This document shows, one piece after another, positions 1 through 8,847 of a DNA stretch of 64,000 bases. Position 1 is the first letter of the stretch; each line of letters begins with the position of its first letter. The DNA is from Abyssalbus ytuae. Lineage in GTDB: Bacteria; Bacteroidota; Bacteroidia; Flavobacteriales; Flavobacteriaceae. Below the pieces are notes generated by a model, which was not told the origin of the DNA, did not search any database, and saw nothing but the letters and a program-made list of their open reading frames with translations. A program made the position numbers and the translations under genes. Where the stretch lies: positions 620,001 through 684,000 of the forward strand of contig NZ_CP094358.1 in the NCBI RefSeq assembly GCF_022807975.1. The letters run 5' to 3'.

Positions 1-1
1 C

Positions 2-1177
2 TTTGGTATGGATGTAAAAGATTCACAACCCCCACTAATCCAGGATTTATTTGCTTATTCAATGGATGATGATTCCCAGGTAAATCAATCTAATGATATT
101 GTACAATTAAATTATACCCAGCAAAAGGACGGTACTTTTCTTGCTGATAAAGTGTATGCCTGCGGAAATATTGGCTTTGGTATTCATTCATATGACAGGC
201 AGGATCTGGCCTATAACAAAAACGGTGTTTATCAGGTTGAATTATATGTAAATGGTGAACTATATTTTAGCTATGACTTTGAAAAATTTTCATTTGGTGA
301 ATCACGTTATATAAATACTTTAATTGATTATGAGTATTACAAAAGCCATCACAAGAGGATTCAACAATGTTTTGTTAAACCCGGTAACAGGTTAAGTGTT
401 TATGATAAAAACATCAACAATGGTATTTTGAAAATTCAAGAAGGCCTTAGTTATAATGTAAATATTAAAGTAAAAGATTTTGAGGGGAATGTAAGTGTTA
501 TAAATATTCCTGTGGAAGGAAAAAAACAGGAAATTCTAAATAAAAAAGAAGTAATGGTTACTGATGATTTCCTCATATCGGGTAAAGACAATATATATAA
601 GCTGGGGACTACTTCTGTATTTTTTCCTGAAAACACTTTTTATGAAAATTTCTATATAAATTTAAAAGAAATAGAAGATACAATAGTAATACATGATGAT
701 AAAACGCCCGTACATAAAAATTATACGCTAACTTTTGATGCAAACTCTTACTCTGCAGAAGAAAGAAAACAAATGTTTATTGCCAGTGTTGATGAGGATG
801 GTGATTTGGATTATGAAACCACCCGAAAAAGAGGTAATATCTTTACCACCCGCACTAAAACTTTAGGAAAGTTCATTCTTGCTAAAGACACCGTTCCTCC
901 TACTATTCTACCACTTAATTTTTATGATGGCCAATGGCTCACCAATTACAGGTATTTAAAAGTTAAAATCGATGACGACTTAACGGGTATTGATAATTAC
1001 AGAGCCACAATTAATGGTAAATGGATATTAACGGAGTATGAATATAAAGATAAAACACTTACTTATGATTTTAATGATCTTGAATTTGAAGGTACAAAAC
1101 ACGATTTAAAAATTATTGTAACAGACAACGTAGGGAATACCACCACCCTATATGCTACTATTTATAGAAAAATATAA
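2..1177 (+). CDS. M23 family metallopeptidase, C-terminal part (5' truncated by window edge)
   Basis: The reading frame is open to the left edge (codons for Phe-Gly precede the first Met at base 8), so this is the 3' part of a longer gene. The 391 visible residues lack the LytM zinc-binding motifs. The opening FGMDVKDSQPPLIQDLF resembles the segment that directly follows the LytM domain in flavobacterial M23 peptidases, where a long all-beta C-terminal region follows the catalytic domain. Such proteins are exported peptidoglycan endopeptidases. The visible part is rich in Ig-like beta repeats, for example DTVPPTILPLNF near its C-terminus. The TonB-dependent receptor starts 11 bases after the stop. 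The identification rests on remembered family architecture, since the catalytic part lies outside the window. Confidence 0.7.
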   Translation, partial: FGMDVKDSQPPLIQDLFAYSMDDDSQVNQSNDIVQLNYTQQKDGTFLADKVYACGNIGFGIHSYDRQDLAYNKNGVYQVELYVNGELYFSYDFEKFSFGESRYINTLIDYEYYKSHHKRIQQCFVKPGNRLSVYDKNINNGILKIQEGLSYNVNIKVKDFEGNVSVINIPVEGKKQEILNKKEVMVTDDFLISGKDNIYKLGTTSVFFPENTFYENFYINLKEIEDTIVIHDDKTPVHKNYTLTFDANSYSAEERKQMFIASVDEDGDLDYETTRKRGNIFTTRTKTLGKFILAKDTVPPTILPLNFYDGQWLTNYRYLKVKIDDDLTGIDNYRATINGKWILTEYEYKDKTLTYDFNDLEFEGTKHDLKIIVTDNVGNTTTLYATIYRKI

Positions 1178-1188
1178 TTAATTGTGCT

Positions 1189-3654
1189 TTGAAAAACTTC
1201 AGGTTATTTATTTTTTTTATTGCAGTTTTTATCCCCATGGCAATTGTTTCTCAAACTGCTACTGTGGGAGGAGTCATACTCGATGAAAACAACCTTCCTG
1301 TAGAGAATGTAAATATATTTTCTGAAACAGGTTCTTCTCAATCCAATAAAAACGGATTTTATGAAATCAGGATTCCGGCAAATTCTGTAAGCAGAATAAC
1401 TTTCTCACATATTTCCTTTAAGAAAATTGAGGTTTCCATTACCCTTCAGGAGGGTGAGTACTACGAATTAAACCCTGTTATGACAGTAAATGTAGAACAA
1501 ATAGGAGAAGTAATTATTGGCACAAACAAACGAAAACAGGTAGCAGGGATTCAGACCATATCACCGGAAGAGATAAGGCTTATTCCCGGAGCAAATGCAG
1601 GAGTTGAAAATATATTAAAATCATTACCCGGGGTAAATTCCAATAATGAATTAAGTACTCAATATGCAGTAAGAGGAGGCAATTATGATGAAAACCTAGT
1701 GTATGTAAATGAAATTGAGGTATACAGGCCTTTTCTAATACGATCCGGCCAACAGGAAGGATTAAGTTTCATAAATTCAAACCTTGTACAAAACATAGAC
1801 TTTTCTGCAGGAGGATTTCAGGCTAAATACGGTGACAAACTTTCATCTGTTCTGGATATTACCTACAAACAGCCGGTAGACTTTGGCGTGGGAGTTGACT
1901 TAAGCCTTCTCGGAGCCAATGCGTTTGCGGAAACTGTCTCCGGAAATGGAAAATTTTCTACAATTTCAGGAATACGGTACAGAGATAATAGTTTACTGGT
2001 TAACAGCAAACAAACAGAGACTAATTTTAACCCTGTTTTTGCCGATGCACAAACTTATATTACCTATAAGTTTTCCGGTAAGTTTCATTTAAATTTTTTA
2101 GGAAATTTGTCTGTTAACGATTACGATTATGAACCTTTAACACGGCAAACAAATTTTGGAACAATTACCAACCCCGTAGCGTTGGTTATTTTTTATGAAG
2201 GCAAAGAAAAAGACAAATACACTACAGCTTTTGGGGCTTTTAAAGCCAACTACTTTTTAAATGACAATATAACGCTGAAATTAATAGGATCTGCTTATCA
2301 CACCACCGAAGAGGAACATTTTGACATTCTTGCTCAATACGGCTTAGGTGAAGTAAACTCCAATATAGGAGATGAAAATTTAGGGCAGGTACAGTTTATA
2401 GAAGGAATAGGTTCACAGCTAACTCATGCCCGTAATGATCTTGATGCACTTATTTTTAATTTAGAACATAAAGGAATTGTAGAAAAAAACGAAAATATTT
2501 ATGAATGGGGTATAAAATTCACCCACGAAGATATAAGGGACCGTTTAAGAGAGTACGAAGTAATTGATTCGGCCGGATTTTCTATTCGTCCTCCCTTTCC
2601 TGAATTTCAAAATGATCAGCCTTACACTCCTTTCGAAGGCCCTTTAGAACCGTTTACACATATTAGTGCCACCAACTTTGTTAAAATAAACCGAATATCA
2701 GGCTATGCTCAATGGAGTAAAAAAACATTCTGGAAAAATAATGAAATATGGTTAAATGCAGGAGTAAGAGCTCACCAGTGGATTGTAACCGGCAGGAATA
2801 TTAACGATAATTCCCAAATAGTTTTTAGCCCCCGTGCCCAAATTGCTATTAAACCTGACTGGAAAAATGATATGCTTTTCCGGGTATCAGGAGGTTTGTA
2901 CTACCAGCCTCCTTTTTACAGGGAACTGAGAGATTCTACCGGCACTGTAAACCCGGAAGTAAAAGCACAAAAATCAGTTCATTTAGTTGCAGGAAACGAT
3001 TATAGCTTTAAACTCTGGAACAGGCCATTTAAACTCATAACCGAAGCCTATTATAAATATTTATCAGATGTAAACCCATATACTTTAGAAAACGTACGTA
3101 TAAGATACAGGGCAAAAAACAATGCAAAAGCCTATGCATACGGGTTAGATATGAGGCTAAACGGTGAGTTTGTTCCCGGCACACAATCATGGCTGAGTTT
3201 TGGCTACCTGAAAACCCAGGAGAATATAGATGACAGAGGCTACATTTCACGACCAACGGACCAAAGATTAAAATTTGCATTACTTTTTCAGGACTATGTA
3301 CCCAACATACCCAATTTAAAAATGCAGTTAAACCTGGTATACAACACCGGTTTGCCCGGAGGTTCTCCTAATTATGCCGACCCCTATCTGTTTCAGTCAA
3401 GATTAAAAGATTACAAAAGGGCCGATGTTGGCATAATTTATGTTCTTAAAGACAAACATCATAGTTCATCCAGCTCCAATTGGTTAAATAAGTTTGAAGA
3501 ATTGAACATTGGCTTTGAGATTTTCAATATTTTTGATGTGCAAAATGCCATAACAAATACCTGGGTAAGGGATGCCTACACCAAAACACAATTTGGTATA
3601 CCCAACTATATGACCAGCAGGGTTTTTAATGTTAAATTAGGAATGAAGTTTTAA
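1189..3654 (+). CDS. TonB-dependent receptor with CarboxypepD_reg-like N-terminus
   Basis: An 821-residue outer-membrane TonB-dependent receptor. Residues 1-21 look like a Sec signal ending in VSQ. Residues 23-105 form a CarboxypepD_reg-like domain (VGGVILDENNLPVENVNIF). A plug domain follows at about 115-230 (ILKSLPGVN, YAVRGGNYDENLVYVN, GGFQAKYGDKLSSVLDI). The rest is beta-barrel and ends in the Phe-terminated strand NVKLGMKF. No SusD partner is adjacent, so a glycan-uptake SusCD pair is not indicated and the substrate is unknown. The start is TTG. The first in-frame ATG would remove the hydrophobic half of the signal peptide, so TTG is preferred. The next gene starts directly after the stop codon. 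Confidence 0.9.
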   Translation: MKNFRLFIFFIAVFIPMAIVSQTATVGGVILDENNLPVENVNIFSETGSSQSNKNGFYEIRIPANSVSRITFSHISFKKIEVSITLQEGEYYELNPVMTVNVEQIGEVIIGTNKRKQVAGIQTISPEEIRLIPGANAGVENILKSLPGVNSNNELSTQYAVRGGNYDENLVYVNEIEVYRPFLIRSGQQEGLSFINSNLVQNIDFSAGGFQAKYGDKLSSVLDITYKQPVDFGVGVDLSLLGANAFAETVSGNGKFSTISGIRYRDNSLLVNSKQTETNFNPVFADAQTYITYKFSGKFHLNFLGNLSVNDYDYEPLTRQTNFGTITNPVALVIFYEGKEKDKYTTAFGAFKANYFLNDNITLKLIGSAYHTTEEEHFDILAQYGLGEVNSNIGDENLGQVQFIEGIGSQLTHARNDLDALIFNLEHKGIVEKNENIYEWGIKFTHEDIRDRLREYEVIDSAGFSIRPPFPEFQNDQPYTPFEGPLEPFTHISATNFVKINRISGYAQWSKKTFWKNNEIWLNAGVRAHQWIVTGRNINDNSQIVFSPRAQIAIKPDWKNDMLFRVSGGLYYQPPFYRELRDSTGTVNPEVKAQKSVHLVAGNDYSFKLWNRPFKLITEAYYKYLSDVNPYTLENVRIRYRAKNNAKAYAYGLDMRLNGEFVPGTQSWLSFGYLKTQENIDDRGYISRPTDQRLKFALLFQDYVPNIPNLKMQLNLVYNTGLPGGSPNYADPYLFQSRLKDYKRADVGIIYVLKDKHHSSSSSNWLNKFEELNIGFEIFNIFDVQNAITNTWVRDAYTKTQFGIPNYMTSRVFNVKLGMKF

Positions 3655-4320
3655 ATGAAAAAAATACTACTCTTACTACTTTTTATAATTTCTGCTTCGG
3701 GATATTCCCAAAAAGCTATTTATGAAAATAATGCTTTTGAAAGCCTGAGTAAACATCATAAAAAAATAGCTATTTTGCCTTTTACCGCTAAACTGGAACT
3801 TAAAGACCAGGAAGGCATAAGTGAAGACAAAATGAAAAAACTTCAGGAACACGAAGGCTATGAGGTACAAAATGCCCTGGAAACTTATTTTTTAAAGAAA
3901 AGAAGAAGAAAAGATTATATCGTCGATTTTCAGGACATTAAAAACACAAATGCTTTACTTACCAAAAACGGTATTAATAGCGACAATATTGATATATATA
4001 CTACCCAGGAATTATGTAACATACTCGGGGTTGATGCTGTGATAAACGGTAACCTTACTTTAAATGCCCTTATATCAAAAGGAGTCTCTACTTCCTATGA
4101 TTTAATTTCGTTTATTACAGGAAAATCCGATTACGGGAGAATAGCTATTAAAATTAGTGATGGAAATACCGGCAAATTGTTATGGAAATATGAAAAAGCC
4201 ATCACCCGAAAATCAGGTAAAAATACCTTTGCCATTATTGAAGACATGATGAAAAAAATTACCCGTAAATTCCCTTATGACAAAGAAAAAATTAAGGTAA
4301 AGGAAAAAAATAAGCAGTAA
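3655..4320 (+). CDS. Secreted protein of unknown function with IAILPF motif
   Basis: A 221-residue protein with a clear signal peptide (residues 1-19, ending SGYSQ). The ATG immediately follows the stop of the TonB-dependent receptor gene, so the two are probably cotranscribed. Residues 37-43 read KIAILPF, a strand typical of periplasmic proteins in the CsgG/GNA1162-like or TolB N-terminal group that set up a small alpha/beta domain, and GVDAVINGNLTL further on fits the same fold. I see no lipobox and no catalytic motif. The C-terminus is Lys-rich. A periplasmic accessory protein to the receptor is an inference from position only. Confidence 0.6.
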   Translation: MKKILLLLLFIISASGYSQKAIYENNAFESLSKHHKKIAILPFTAKLELKDQEGISEDKMKKLQEHEGYEVQNALETYFLKKRRRKDYIVDFQDIKNTNALLTKNGINSDNIDIYTTQELCNILGVDAVINGNLTLNALISKGVSTSYDLISFITGKSDYGRIAIKISDGNTGKLLWKYEKAITRKSGKNTFAIIEDMMKKITRKFPYDKEKIKVKEKNKQ

Positions 4321-4548
4321 CGTTACAGAGGACAGTATTCGTAGTTTTCATAAAAAAAATTCTGCTTTTTCATATTTTCCCTCCCAAACAGGGTTAACAA
4401 ACCTAATTTCTTCATCAATTTAATCTGCTGCACCCCGGCCTTTTAAAGTATTTTGTGAGATTTGAAAGGAAAATATATCCAGGATAAAAAACAAAAAGAT
4501 CACAACATCTCCTTACCTGTTTAAACACTTAAAAGCAGGCAGCATGCT
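4321..4548. other. Intergenic stretch before the repeat array
   Basis: No coding potential recognised. It lies between the 3' end of the secreted-protein gene and the 23-bp repeat array. No GC-rich hairpin followed by a T-run is visible after base 4320, so the repeat array itself may be the transcription barrier here. Confidence 0.5.
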
Positions 4549-4803
4549 ATCAGGATGTCTGATAACATAGTATCAGGATGTCCGATAGCATAGTATCAGG
4601 ATGTCCGATAGCATAGTATCAGGATGTCCGATAGCATAGTATCAGGATGTCCGATAGCATAATCATCAGGATGTCCGATAGCATGGTATGAAGGTGTTCC
4701 ATAGCATGGTATGAAGGTGTTCCATAGCATAGTATGAAAGTGTTTCATAGCATAGTATGAAGATGTTTCATAGCATAGTATGAAGATGTTCCATAACATA
4801 ATC
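4549..4803. repeat. Tandem array of eleven 23-bp hairpin-forming repeats
   Basis: Unit starts are at 4549, 4572, 4595, 4618, 4641, 4665, 4688, 4711, 4734, 4757 and 4780. All units are 23 bp except the fifth and last, which carry one extra base. Units 1-6 have the form ATCAGGATGTCCGATAGCAT-AGT. Units 7-11 have ATGAAGATGTTCCATAGCAT-AGT. Around each unit junction a stem can form: GATA-gcatag-TATC in the first half and CATA-gcatag-TATG in the second, so the G-C pair is swapped to C-G with pairing kept. The period is not a multiple of three, so the open frame it creates on the minus strand is incidental. The array sits between the 3' ends of convergent genes. There are no unique spacers, so it is not a CRISPR. 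Confidence 0.93.
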
Positions 4804-4880
4804 CCCTGCCCTGCTCATCATAATTAAAAGATATACCGGTAAATTTAAAGTGGAAATTCCATGAATAAACTTTTTTCACT

Positions 4881-6047
4881 TTACTTCTGAAAATGACTTT
4901 CTACTTTCATCAACTCCTTTAAAGCATTCACCGTATAATCAAGCTCTTCTTTTGTGTTGTATTTAGAAAAAGAAAAACGTATGGAAGGTTTTCTTAACTC
5001 TTCCGGAGATAAAAGTTCTGCCAGTACATGAGAAACCGTATAACTTCCGCTTTGGCAGGCACTTCCTCGCGAACAGGCAATTCCTTTCATATCCAGTTGA
5101 AAAAGTAACATGGTGGTTTTATCTTCTGCAAGCGGAAACCTCACATTCACCATAGTATAGGTACTTTTAAAAAAGTCATCACACGCTCCGTTAAATTTTA
5201 CAGAGGGAATAGCCTGTTTTAAATTTTTTATGAAATAGCTTTTAAGCTCTTCTACATATTTCCGGTCACGTTCCAAATTGCCACTGGCCACCAGGAGGGC
5301 TTCTTCCAGGGCAACAATATTATGTAGGGGTTCGGTTCCTGCCCGGAGTCCTTTTTCCTGCTCACCTCCAAAAATTAAGGGTTTTAACCCGGAATCTTTT
5401 CTTATATAAGCAAACCCGGTTCCTTTTGGCCCATGAAACTTATGGGCTGATGCCACTATAAAATCAACTTTTGTTTTTTGTACATCCCACTCAAAATGTC
5501 CAACGGACTGTACCGTATCCGAATGAAATAAAGCTTCCTGACTTTTACATACGGCAGCAAATGCATCAATATCAATTATATTTCCTGTTTCATTATTTAT
5601 ATGCATTAAGCTTACCAGCTTTTTCGTATTGTTTTCGGCAAGTTTCTTTTCCAGGTCTTGAATGTCGGGCGTGCCGGTGTTATCAAGTGAAATATATTTA
5701 ACAGTTATATCATACTCCCGTTCCAATTGTTGTATGGTATGCAACACGGCATGATGCTCGGTTTTAGAGGTGATAATTGTTTCAACTTTTAAATCCCTGA
5801 CAGCACTACGCAATATCATATTATCAGCTTCAGTTCCTCCCGAAGTAAAAAAAATCTCTGATGGTAATGCATTAATACAACCTGCTATATTTTTTCTTGC
5901 TTGTTCAATAATGGTTTTCGACGACCTACCAAAACTATGGGTAGACGAAGGGTTACCGTATAATTCTGATAAAACCTCAGTCATTCTCTCTAATACTCTG
6001 GCATCAATTCTTGTAGAGGCTGCATTATCCAAATATATTTTTTGCAT
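4881..6047 (-). CDS. Cysteine desulfurase (NifS/IscS family, class V aminotransferase)
   Basis: A 388-residue PLP enzyme that removes sulfur from cysteine as a protein persulfide for Fe-S cluster and thio-cofactor synthesis in the cytoplasm. Diagnostic features are the N-terminal YLDNAASTR, the conserved HSFGR and TSGGTEADN segments, TEHHAVL, NNETGNI, the PLP lysine K203 in SAHKFHGPKG, and the catalytic cysteine C331 in RGSACQSGS. Length is normal. No Isc or Suf scaffold gene is adjacent, so this is an isolated desulfurase and its dedicated acceptor is not evident. It is convergent to the preceding genes, with the repeat array in the gap. Confidence 0.92.
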   Translation of the reverse strand: MQKIYLDNAASTRIDARVLERMTEVLSELYGNPSSTHSFGRSSKTIIEQARKNIAGCINALPSEIFFTSGGTEADNMILRSAVRDLKVETIITSKTEHHAVLHTIQQLEREYDITVKYISLDNTGTPDIQDLEKKLAENNTKKLVSLMHINNETGNIIDIDAFAAVCKSQEALFHSDTVQSVGHFEWDVQKTKVDFIVASAHKFHGPKGTGFAYIRKDSGLKPLIFGGEQEKGLRAGTEPLHNIVALEEALLVASGNLERDRKYVEELKSYFIKNLKQAIPSVKFNGACDDFFKSTYTMVNVRFPLAEDKTTMLLFQLDMKGIACSRGSACQSGSYTVSHVLAELLSPEELRKPSIRFSFSKYNTKEELDYTVNALKELMKVESHFQK

Positions 6048-6162
6048 GCGTTTAAATCTTAATAATTAATTGATTATACGCTAATTATTATCCCGAAATC
6101 CCGGAACCTGATGTTCATTAGTGTCTGTTCAAAATTACTTTAAATAAAATTAACTACAATAA

Positions 6163-6194
6163 GTTTCGTTATAAACAGGGTTATATTACATTTG
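6163..6194 (+). promoter_or_regulatory. Candidate Bacteroidota sigma-A promoter
   Basis: TTTC at 6163-6166, a 20-bp spacer, then TACATTTG at 6187-6194. This is close to the Bacteroidota consensus TTTG-N19-TAnnTTTG. It lies 24 bases ahead of the ATG at 6218. Confidence 0.5.
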
Positions 6195-6217
6195 TGTCAT
6201 ATAAGTTGTAATTATCT

Positions 6218-7114
6218 ATGAAAAAGATTCTTTTTGTATTTATTTCTTTATTTATTTTTAGTTGTGATGACGGCGAGTTTAACGTAGAGGTTCTGGATTT
6301 TGATGACTCTGCTGTAAACTTATGTAAAGACTTTACAGAACTGGATGAATATGTGTTTTACAAACTGTCGGACGATAAAACCAAAGCATTGATTATTCAG
6401 CTTGAAACCAATGACGATTTGCTAAGAGATATCGGAACTGTCACCTTCAATCTCAGCGCAGCCAATAAAATTCTTTACAGAATATTTGACGGCGATGCTT
6501 CAAGTTTTTTTTGTAATGAAGTTCAACCTGCAAATCCGAAAGTAATTGAAGAATGGACAGCATCGGCTGGCACCATTGAAATAGAAACCGTGTTGGCTAA
6601 AGATGATAATGACGGGATAGACTCAGAAGATGAAGATTTAAACAATGACGGGGACCTGGAAAATGATGATTCTGACCAGGATGGTCTGCCAAACTATATA
6701 GACCTTGATGATGACGGGGATAATGTACCAACCTCACAGGAAGGATATGATGCTGATAATCCTGAAAATTCAAGGGACACTGATGGTGACGGTATTTTTG
6801 ACTATCTCGATCCTGATGACGACGGGGACGGTGTGGATACCCGGCTTGAAGTGACTGATAACAATTTAGACAGTCCGGCAAACAATATAAATAATGATAT
6901 AGCCAACTATCTTAATCCTGAGGTAGCTGATGCATATTCGGGGACTGAAACCATTACCAACAGAGAACATAGATATACTAATGGTTATAGCAATACCATC
7001 AGAATTATAAATGGTTTCCAACTACAGGGAAATGGCCAGGAAATAAAATATGAAGTAAGTGGTTTTGATTATGGAACATATGAAACTACTGATACGATAA
7101 CCCATGAATTTTAA
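6218..7114 (+). CDS. Lipoprotein with Ca-binding thrombospondin type-3-like repeats
   Basis: A 298-residue predicted lipoprotein. The signal peptide ends in LFIFSC with the acylated Cys at residue 16, followed by DDGE, an acidic stretch often seen in surface-exposed Bacteroidota lipoproteins. Residues 17-125 form an unrecognised domain. About residues 125-212 are dense Asp repeats (DNDGIDSEDED, DSDQDGLPNYIDLDDDGD, DTDGDGIFDYLDPDDDGDG), matching the DxDxDG calcium-binding thrombospondin type-3 pattern. The C-terminal 85 residues have no motif I recognise, and no OmpA or sorting domain follows. It has its own candidate promoter and ends flush against the convergent Smr gene with no gap. Confidence 0.8.
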   Translation: MKKILFVFISLFIFSCDDGEFNVEVLDFDDSAVNLCKDFTELDEYVFYKLSDDKTKALIIQLETNDDLLRDIGTVTFNLSAANKILYRIFDGDASSFFCNEVQPANPKVIEEWTASAGTIEIETVLAKDDNDGIDSEDEDLNNDGDLENDDSDQDGLPNYIDLDDDGDNVPTSQEGYDADNPENSRDTDGDGIFDYLDPDDDGDGVDTRLEVTDNNLDSPANNINNDIANYLNPEVADAYSGTETITNREHRYTNGYSNTIRIINGFQLQGNGQEIKYEVSGFDYGTYETTDTITHEF

Positions 7115-7660
7115 TTAAGGATTTTGAAAAATATATACCTCGGTAGCCCCGAAACCATATTTTTTAAAATCGGCATCATAAAAGGTTATGTTATCATACC
7201 TTCCAAAAAGATATTCAAGTTCGGTTCTTAAAACACCTTCTCCTACTCCGTGAATAAACACTATTTTAGGAATCCTGTTTTTTATGGCAAATTCAAGCTG
7301 ACGTTTTGCTGTTTCCAACTGAAGTGTGAGCATATCATAATTTGTCATCCCTTTAGCAGATTTTGTTAGTTGACCAATATGAAGATCTACTTCCATAGGC
7401 GGGATCACCTTTTCTCTTTTTACAGAAACTTTTTTCTTTTTTTCGTTTAGATTTTTGTGCACCAGGGCATCAAATACATCGGCACTTTTTACATGCAGTT
7501 CATTATTATTGTCATTTATTTTAATTACTTCCTTAATACCTGCTTCTATTTCAAAGCCATCATTAGTTTCTACTACTACGGTATCTCCTTTTATCAATAC
7601 CACTCTACCTTTTAAACAATCGTCAATAATTTCTACTTTATCTCCTATATTTATTTGCAT
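7115..7660 (-). CDS. Smr-domain protein (MutS2-like C-terminal nuclease domain)
   Basis: A 181-residue cytoplasmic protein. Residues 1-50 form a small SH3-like beta region (GDKVEIIDDCLKGRVVLIKGDTVVVE). The C-terminal half carries Smr signatures: EVDLHIGQL at about 91, and IPKIVFIHGVGEGVLRTEL, which matches the HGxGxGxLR core of Smr nucleases. There is no MutS ATPase part, so this is a stand-alone Smr protein, a group linked to RNA or branched-DNA cleavage. Its ATG overlaps the stop of the upstream small membrane gene by one base, implying translational coupling. A role in ribosome rescue or recombination is plausible but not shown here. Confidence 0.85.
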   Translation of the reverse strand: MQINIGDKVEIIDDCLKGRVVLIKGDTVVVETNDGFEIEAGIKEVIKINDNNNELHVKSADVFDALVHKNLNEKKKKVSVKREKVIPPMEVDLHIGQLTKSAKGMTNYDMLTLQLETAKRQLEFAIKNRIPKIVFIHGVGEGVLRTELEYLFGRYDNITFYDADFKKYGFGATEVYIFQNP

Positions 7661-7851
7661 TACTCCGTGTTTTTTTCTTCCTCATCATTTCTTTTTACCC
7701 AAACTGTAGATATTTTAAATAAACTATACATAACCAATACCACACCGGCAATAGAAATATAAACCGAAATAGTATTCACAGCCCTGCTTCCATAGAATAA
7801 CAAGAAAATACCTGATACAAATAATAATAAATAAATCGTTTTTTTGTTCAT
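7660..7851 (-). CDS. Small two-helix membrane protein
   Basis: A 63-residue protein with two hydrophobic segments (about residues 5-22 and 27-46) and a charged C-terminal tail (KRNDEEEKNTE). I chose the ATG at 7851 because it puts MNKKTIYLLLF directly before the first helix. A longer frame to 7890 would add an unlikely basic leader. Its stop overlaps the start of the Smr-domain gene by one base. No known family recognised. Confidence 0.6.
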   Translation of the reverse strand: MNKKTIYLLLFVSGIFLLFYGSRAVNTISVYISIAGVVLVMYSLFKISTVWVKRNDEEEKNTE

Positions 7852-7904
7852 ACTTAAAGTTAAGTAAATATGTTTATTTTTATGCCGCAAAATTATAACA
7901 ATAA

Positions 7905-8204
7905 ATGTACTATTCTGATTTAAATGATTACATGATTCCGTGTGTAAATAAAAAACTTTTTGGAGTTGAATGCCCCGGATGTGGTATGCAAAGAGCAGTT
8001 GGATTATTGTTTGAAGGAAATTTTAGCGGTGCTTTTAAAATGTACCCTGCTATATACACACTGATTATTCTTATACTCTTCCTGTTTTTTAACCTTTTCT
8101 ATAAATTCAAATTTGATTTTAAAATAAAAGTAGCCCTGATTACGATAAATATTATTATAATTGTTACCAGTTACGTTATAAAAATGAATAACATAATCAA
8201 TTAA
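7905..8204 (+). CDS. DUF2752 domain membrane protein (first copy)
   Basis: A 99-residue protein with the DUF2752 hallmark CPGCGMQRA at residues 24-32 and two hydrophobic segments after it (about 45-65 and 74-92). The family's function is unknown. Its two cysteines are strictly spaced as CxxC. It is the first of four small membrane-protein genes in a row on the plus strand (DUF2752, CCC-motif, CD225, DUF2752), with gaps of 11 bases, 29 bases and an overlap. The ATG at 7905 is chosen. The residues before LNDYMIPC are few and fit the family's short N-terminus. Confidence 0.82.
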   Translation: MYYSDLNDYMIPCVNKKLFGVECPGCGMQRAVGLLFEGNFSGAFKMYPAIYTLIILILFLFFNLFYKFKFDFKIKVALITINIIIIVTSYVIKMNNIIN

Positions 8205-8215
8205 TCAATCTAAAA

Positions 8216-8539
8216 ATGGAAAAACAAAAATTACCTAATGAAACCTTAATTTTAATACTAGGGATAGCATCAATAGTAACTTGCTGTTGTTGGGGTATAG
8301 GCCTAATCTTGGGTATTATTACTTTGGTACTGGCCAAAAAAGACTCAAAAATATTTTATGAAAACCCTGATTTATATTACGGTTTAAACAATTTAAAAAC
8401 CGGTAAAACTCTTGCTATTATAGGCATAATCCTTAGCTTACTTTATATTATTTTTGCAGTTTATGCAAATGTAGTATACGGAGAGGAAGAAATAAGAAGA
8501 ATGATGGAAGAATGGACCCAACAAATGCAAAATCAATAA
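8216..8539 (+). CDS. CCC-motif membrane protein (DUF4190-like)
   Basis: A 107-residue protein with two membrane segments, about residues 10-38 and 63-85. The first contains the run TCCCWGIGLILG that gives the CCC-motif family its name. A short cytoplasmic loop holds ENPDLYYGLNNLKTGKTLAIIG, typical of these Bacteroidota proteins, and an acidic Gln-rich tail follows. The function is unknown. It is the second gene of the DUF2752/CD225 cassette. Confidence 0.75.
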   Translation: MEKQKLPNETLILILGIASIVTCCCWGIGLILGIITLVLAKKDSKIFYENPDLYYGLNNLKTGKTLAIIGIILSLLYIIFAVYANVVYGEEEIRRMMEEWTQQMQNQ

Positions 8540-8568
8540 ACTTAATTTAATAATTAAACTCAATATTT

Positions 8569-8847
8569 ATGGAAAATCAACCTACTAGACCTAATAATTA
8601 TTTAGCGTTGGCTATTATAAGCACTGTATTGTGCTGTTTACCTGCCGGAATTGTTAGTATTGTCTATTCTTCGAAAGTAAATTCATTATATGCGGAAGCT
8701 AAATATGATGAAGCGGAAAAAGCATCTAAAAATGCCAAAACCTGGGCTATTGTTGCTATAGCCGCCGGGGCTTTATTCTTAATTATTTATTTTGCAATTT
8801 TTGGAGTTGCCATTTTTGCTGGTATGAATAATGCAGGTAATTACTAA
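8569..8847 (+). CDS. CD225/dispanin family protein
   Basis: A 92-residue two-helix protein. The pattern NYLALAIISTVLCCLPAGIVSIVYSSKVNSLYAEAKYDEAEKAS, read in pieces, has the dispanin features: a first helix with CC followed by LPAGIVSIVYSSKV, an amphipathic loop with AEKASKNAKTW, and a second helix. Dispanins include the eukaryotic IFITM proteins. Bacterial members are uncharacterised. The downstream DUF2752 gene starts 17 bases inside this gene, indicating tight coupling. Confidence 0.82.
   Translation: MENQPTRPNNYLALAIISTVLCCLPAGIVSIVYSSKVNSLYAEAKYDEAEKASKNAKTWAIVAIAAGALFLIIYFAIFGVAIFAGMNNAGNY

Noticed and set aside
4596-4799. Open frame on the minus strand across the 23-bp repeats
   Set aside because: It is created by a repeat period that is not a multiple of three, the predicted peptide is low-complexity, and the repeat has a better explanation as hairpins.
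4549-4803. CRISPR array
   Set aside because: No unique spacers lie between the repeats, the unit is only 23 bp in direct tandem, and no cas genes are present.
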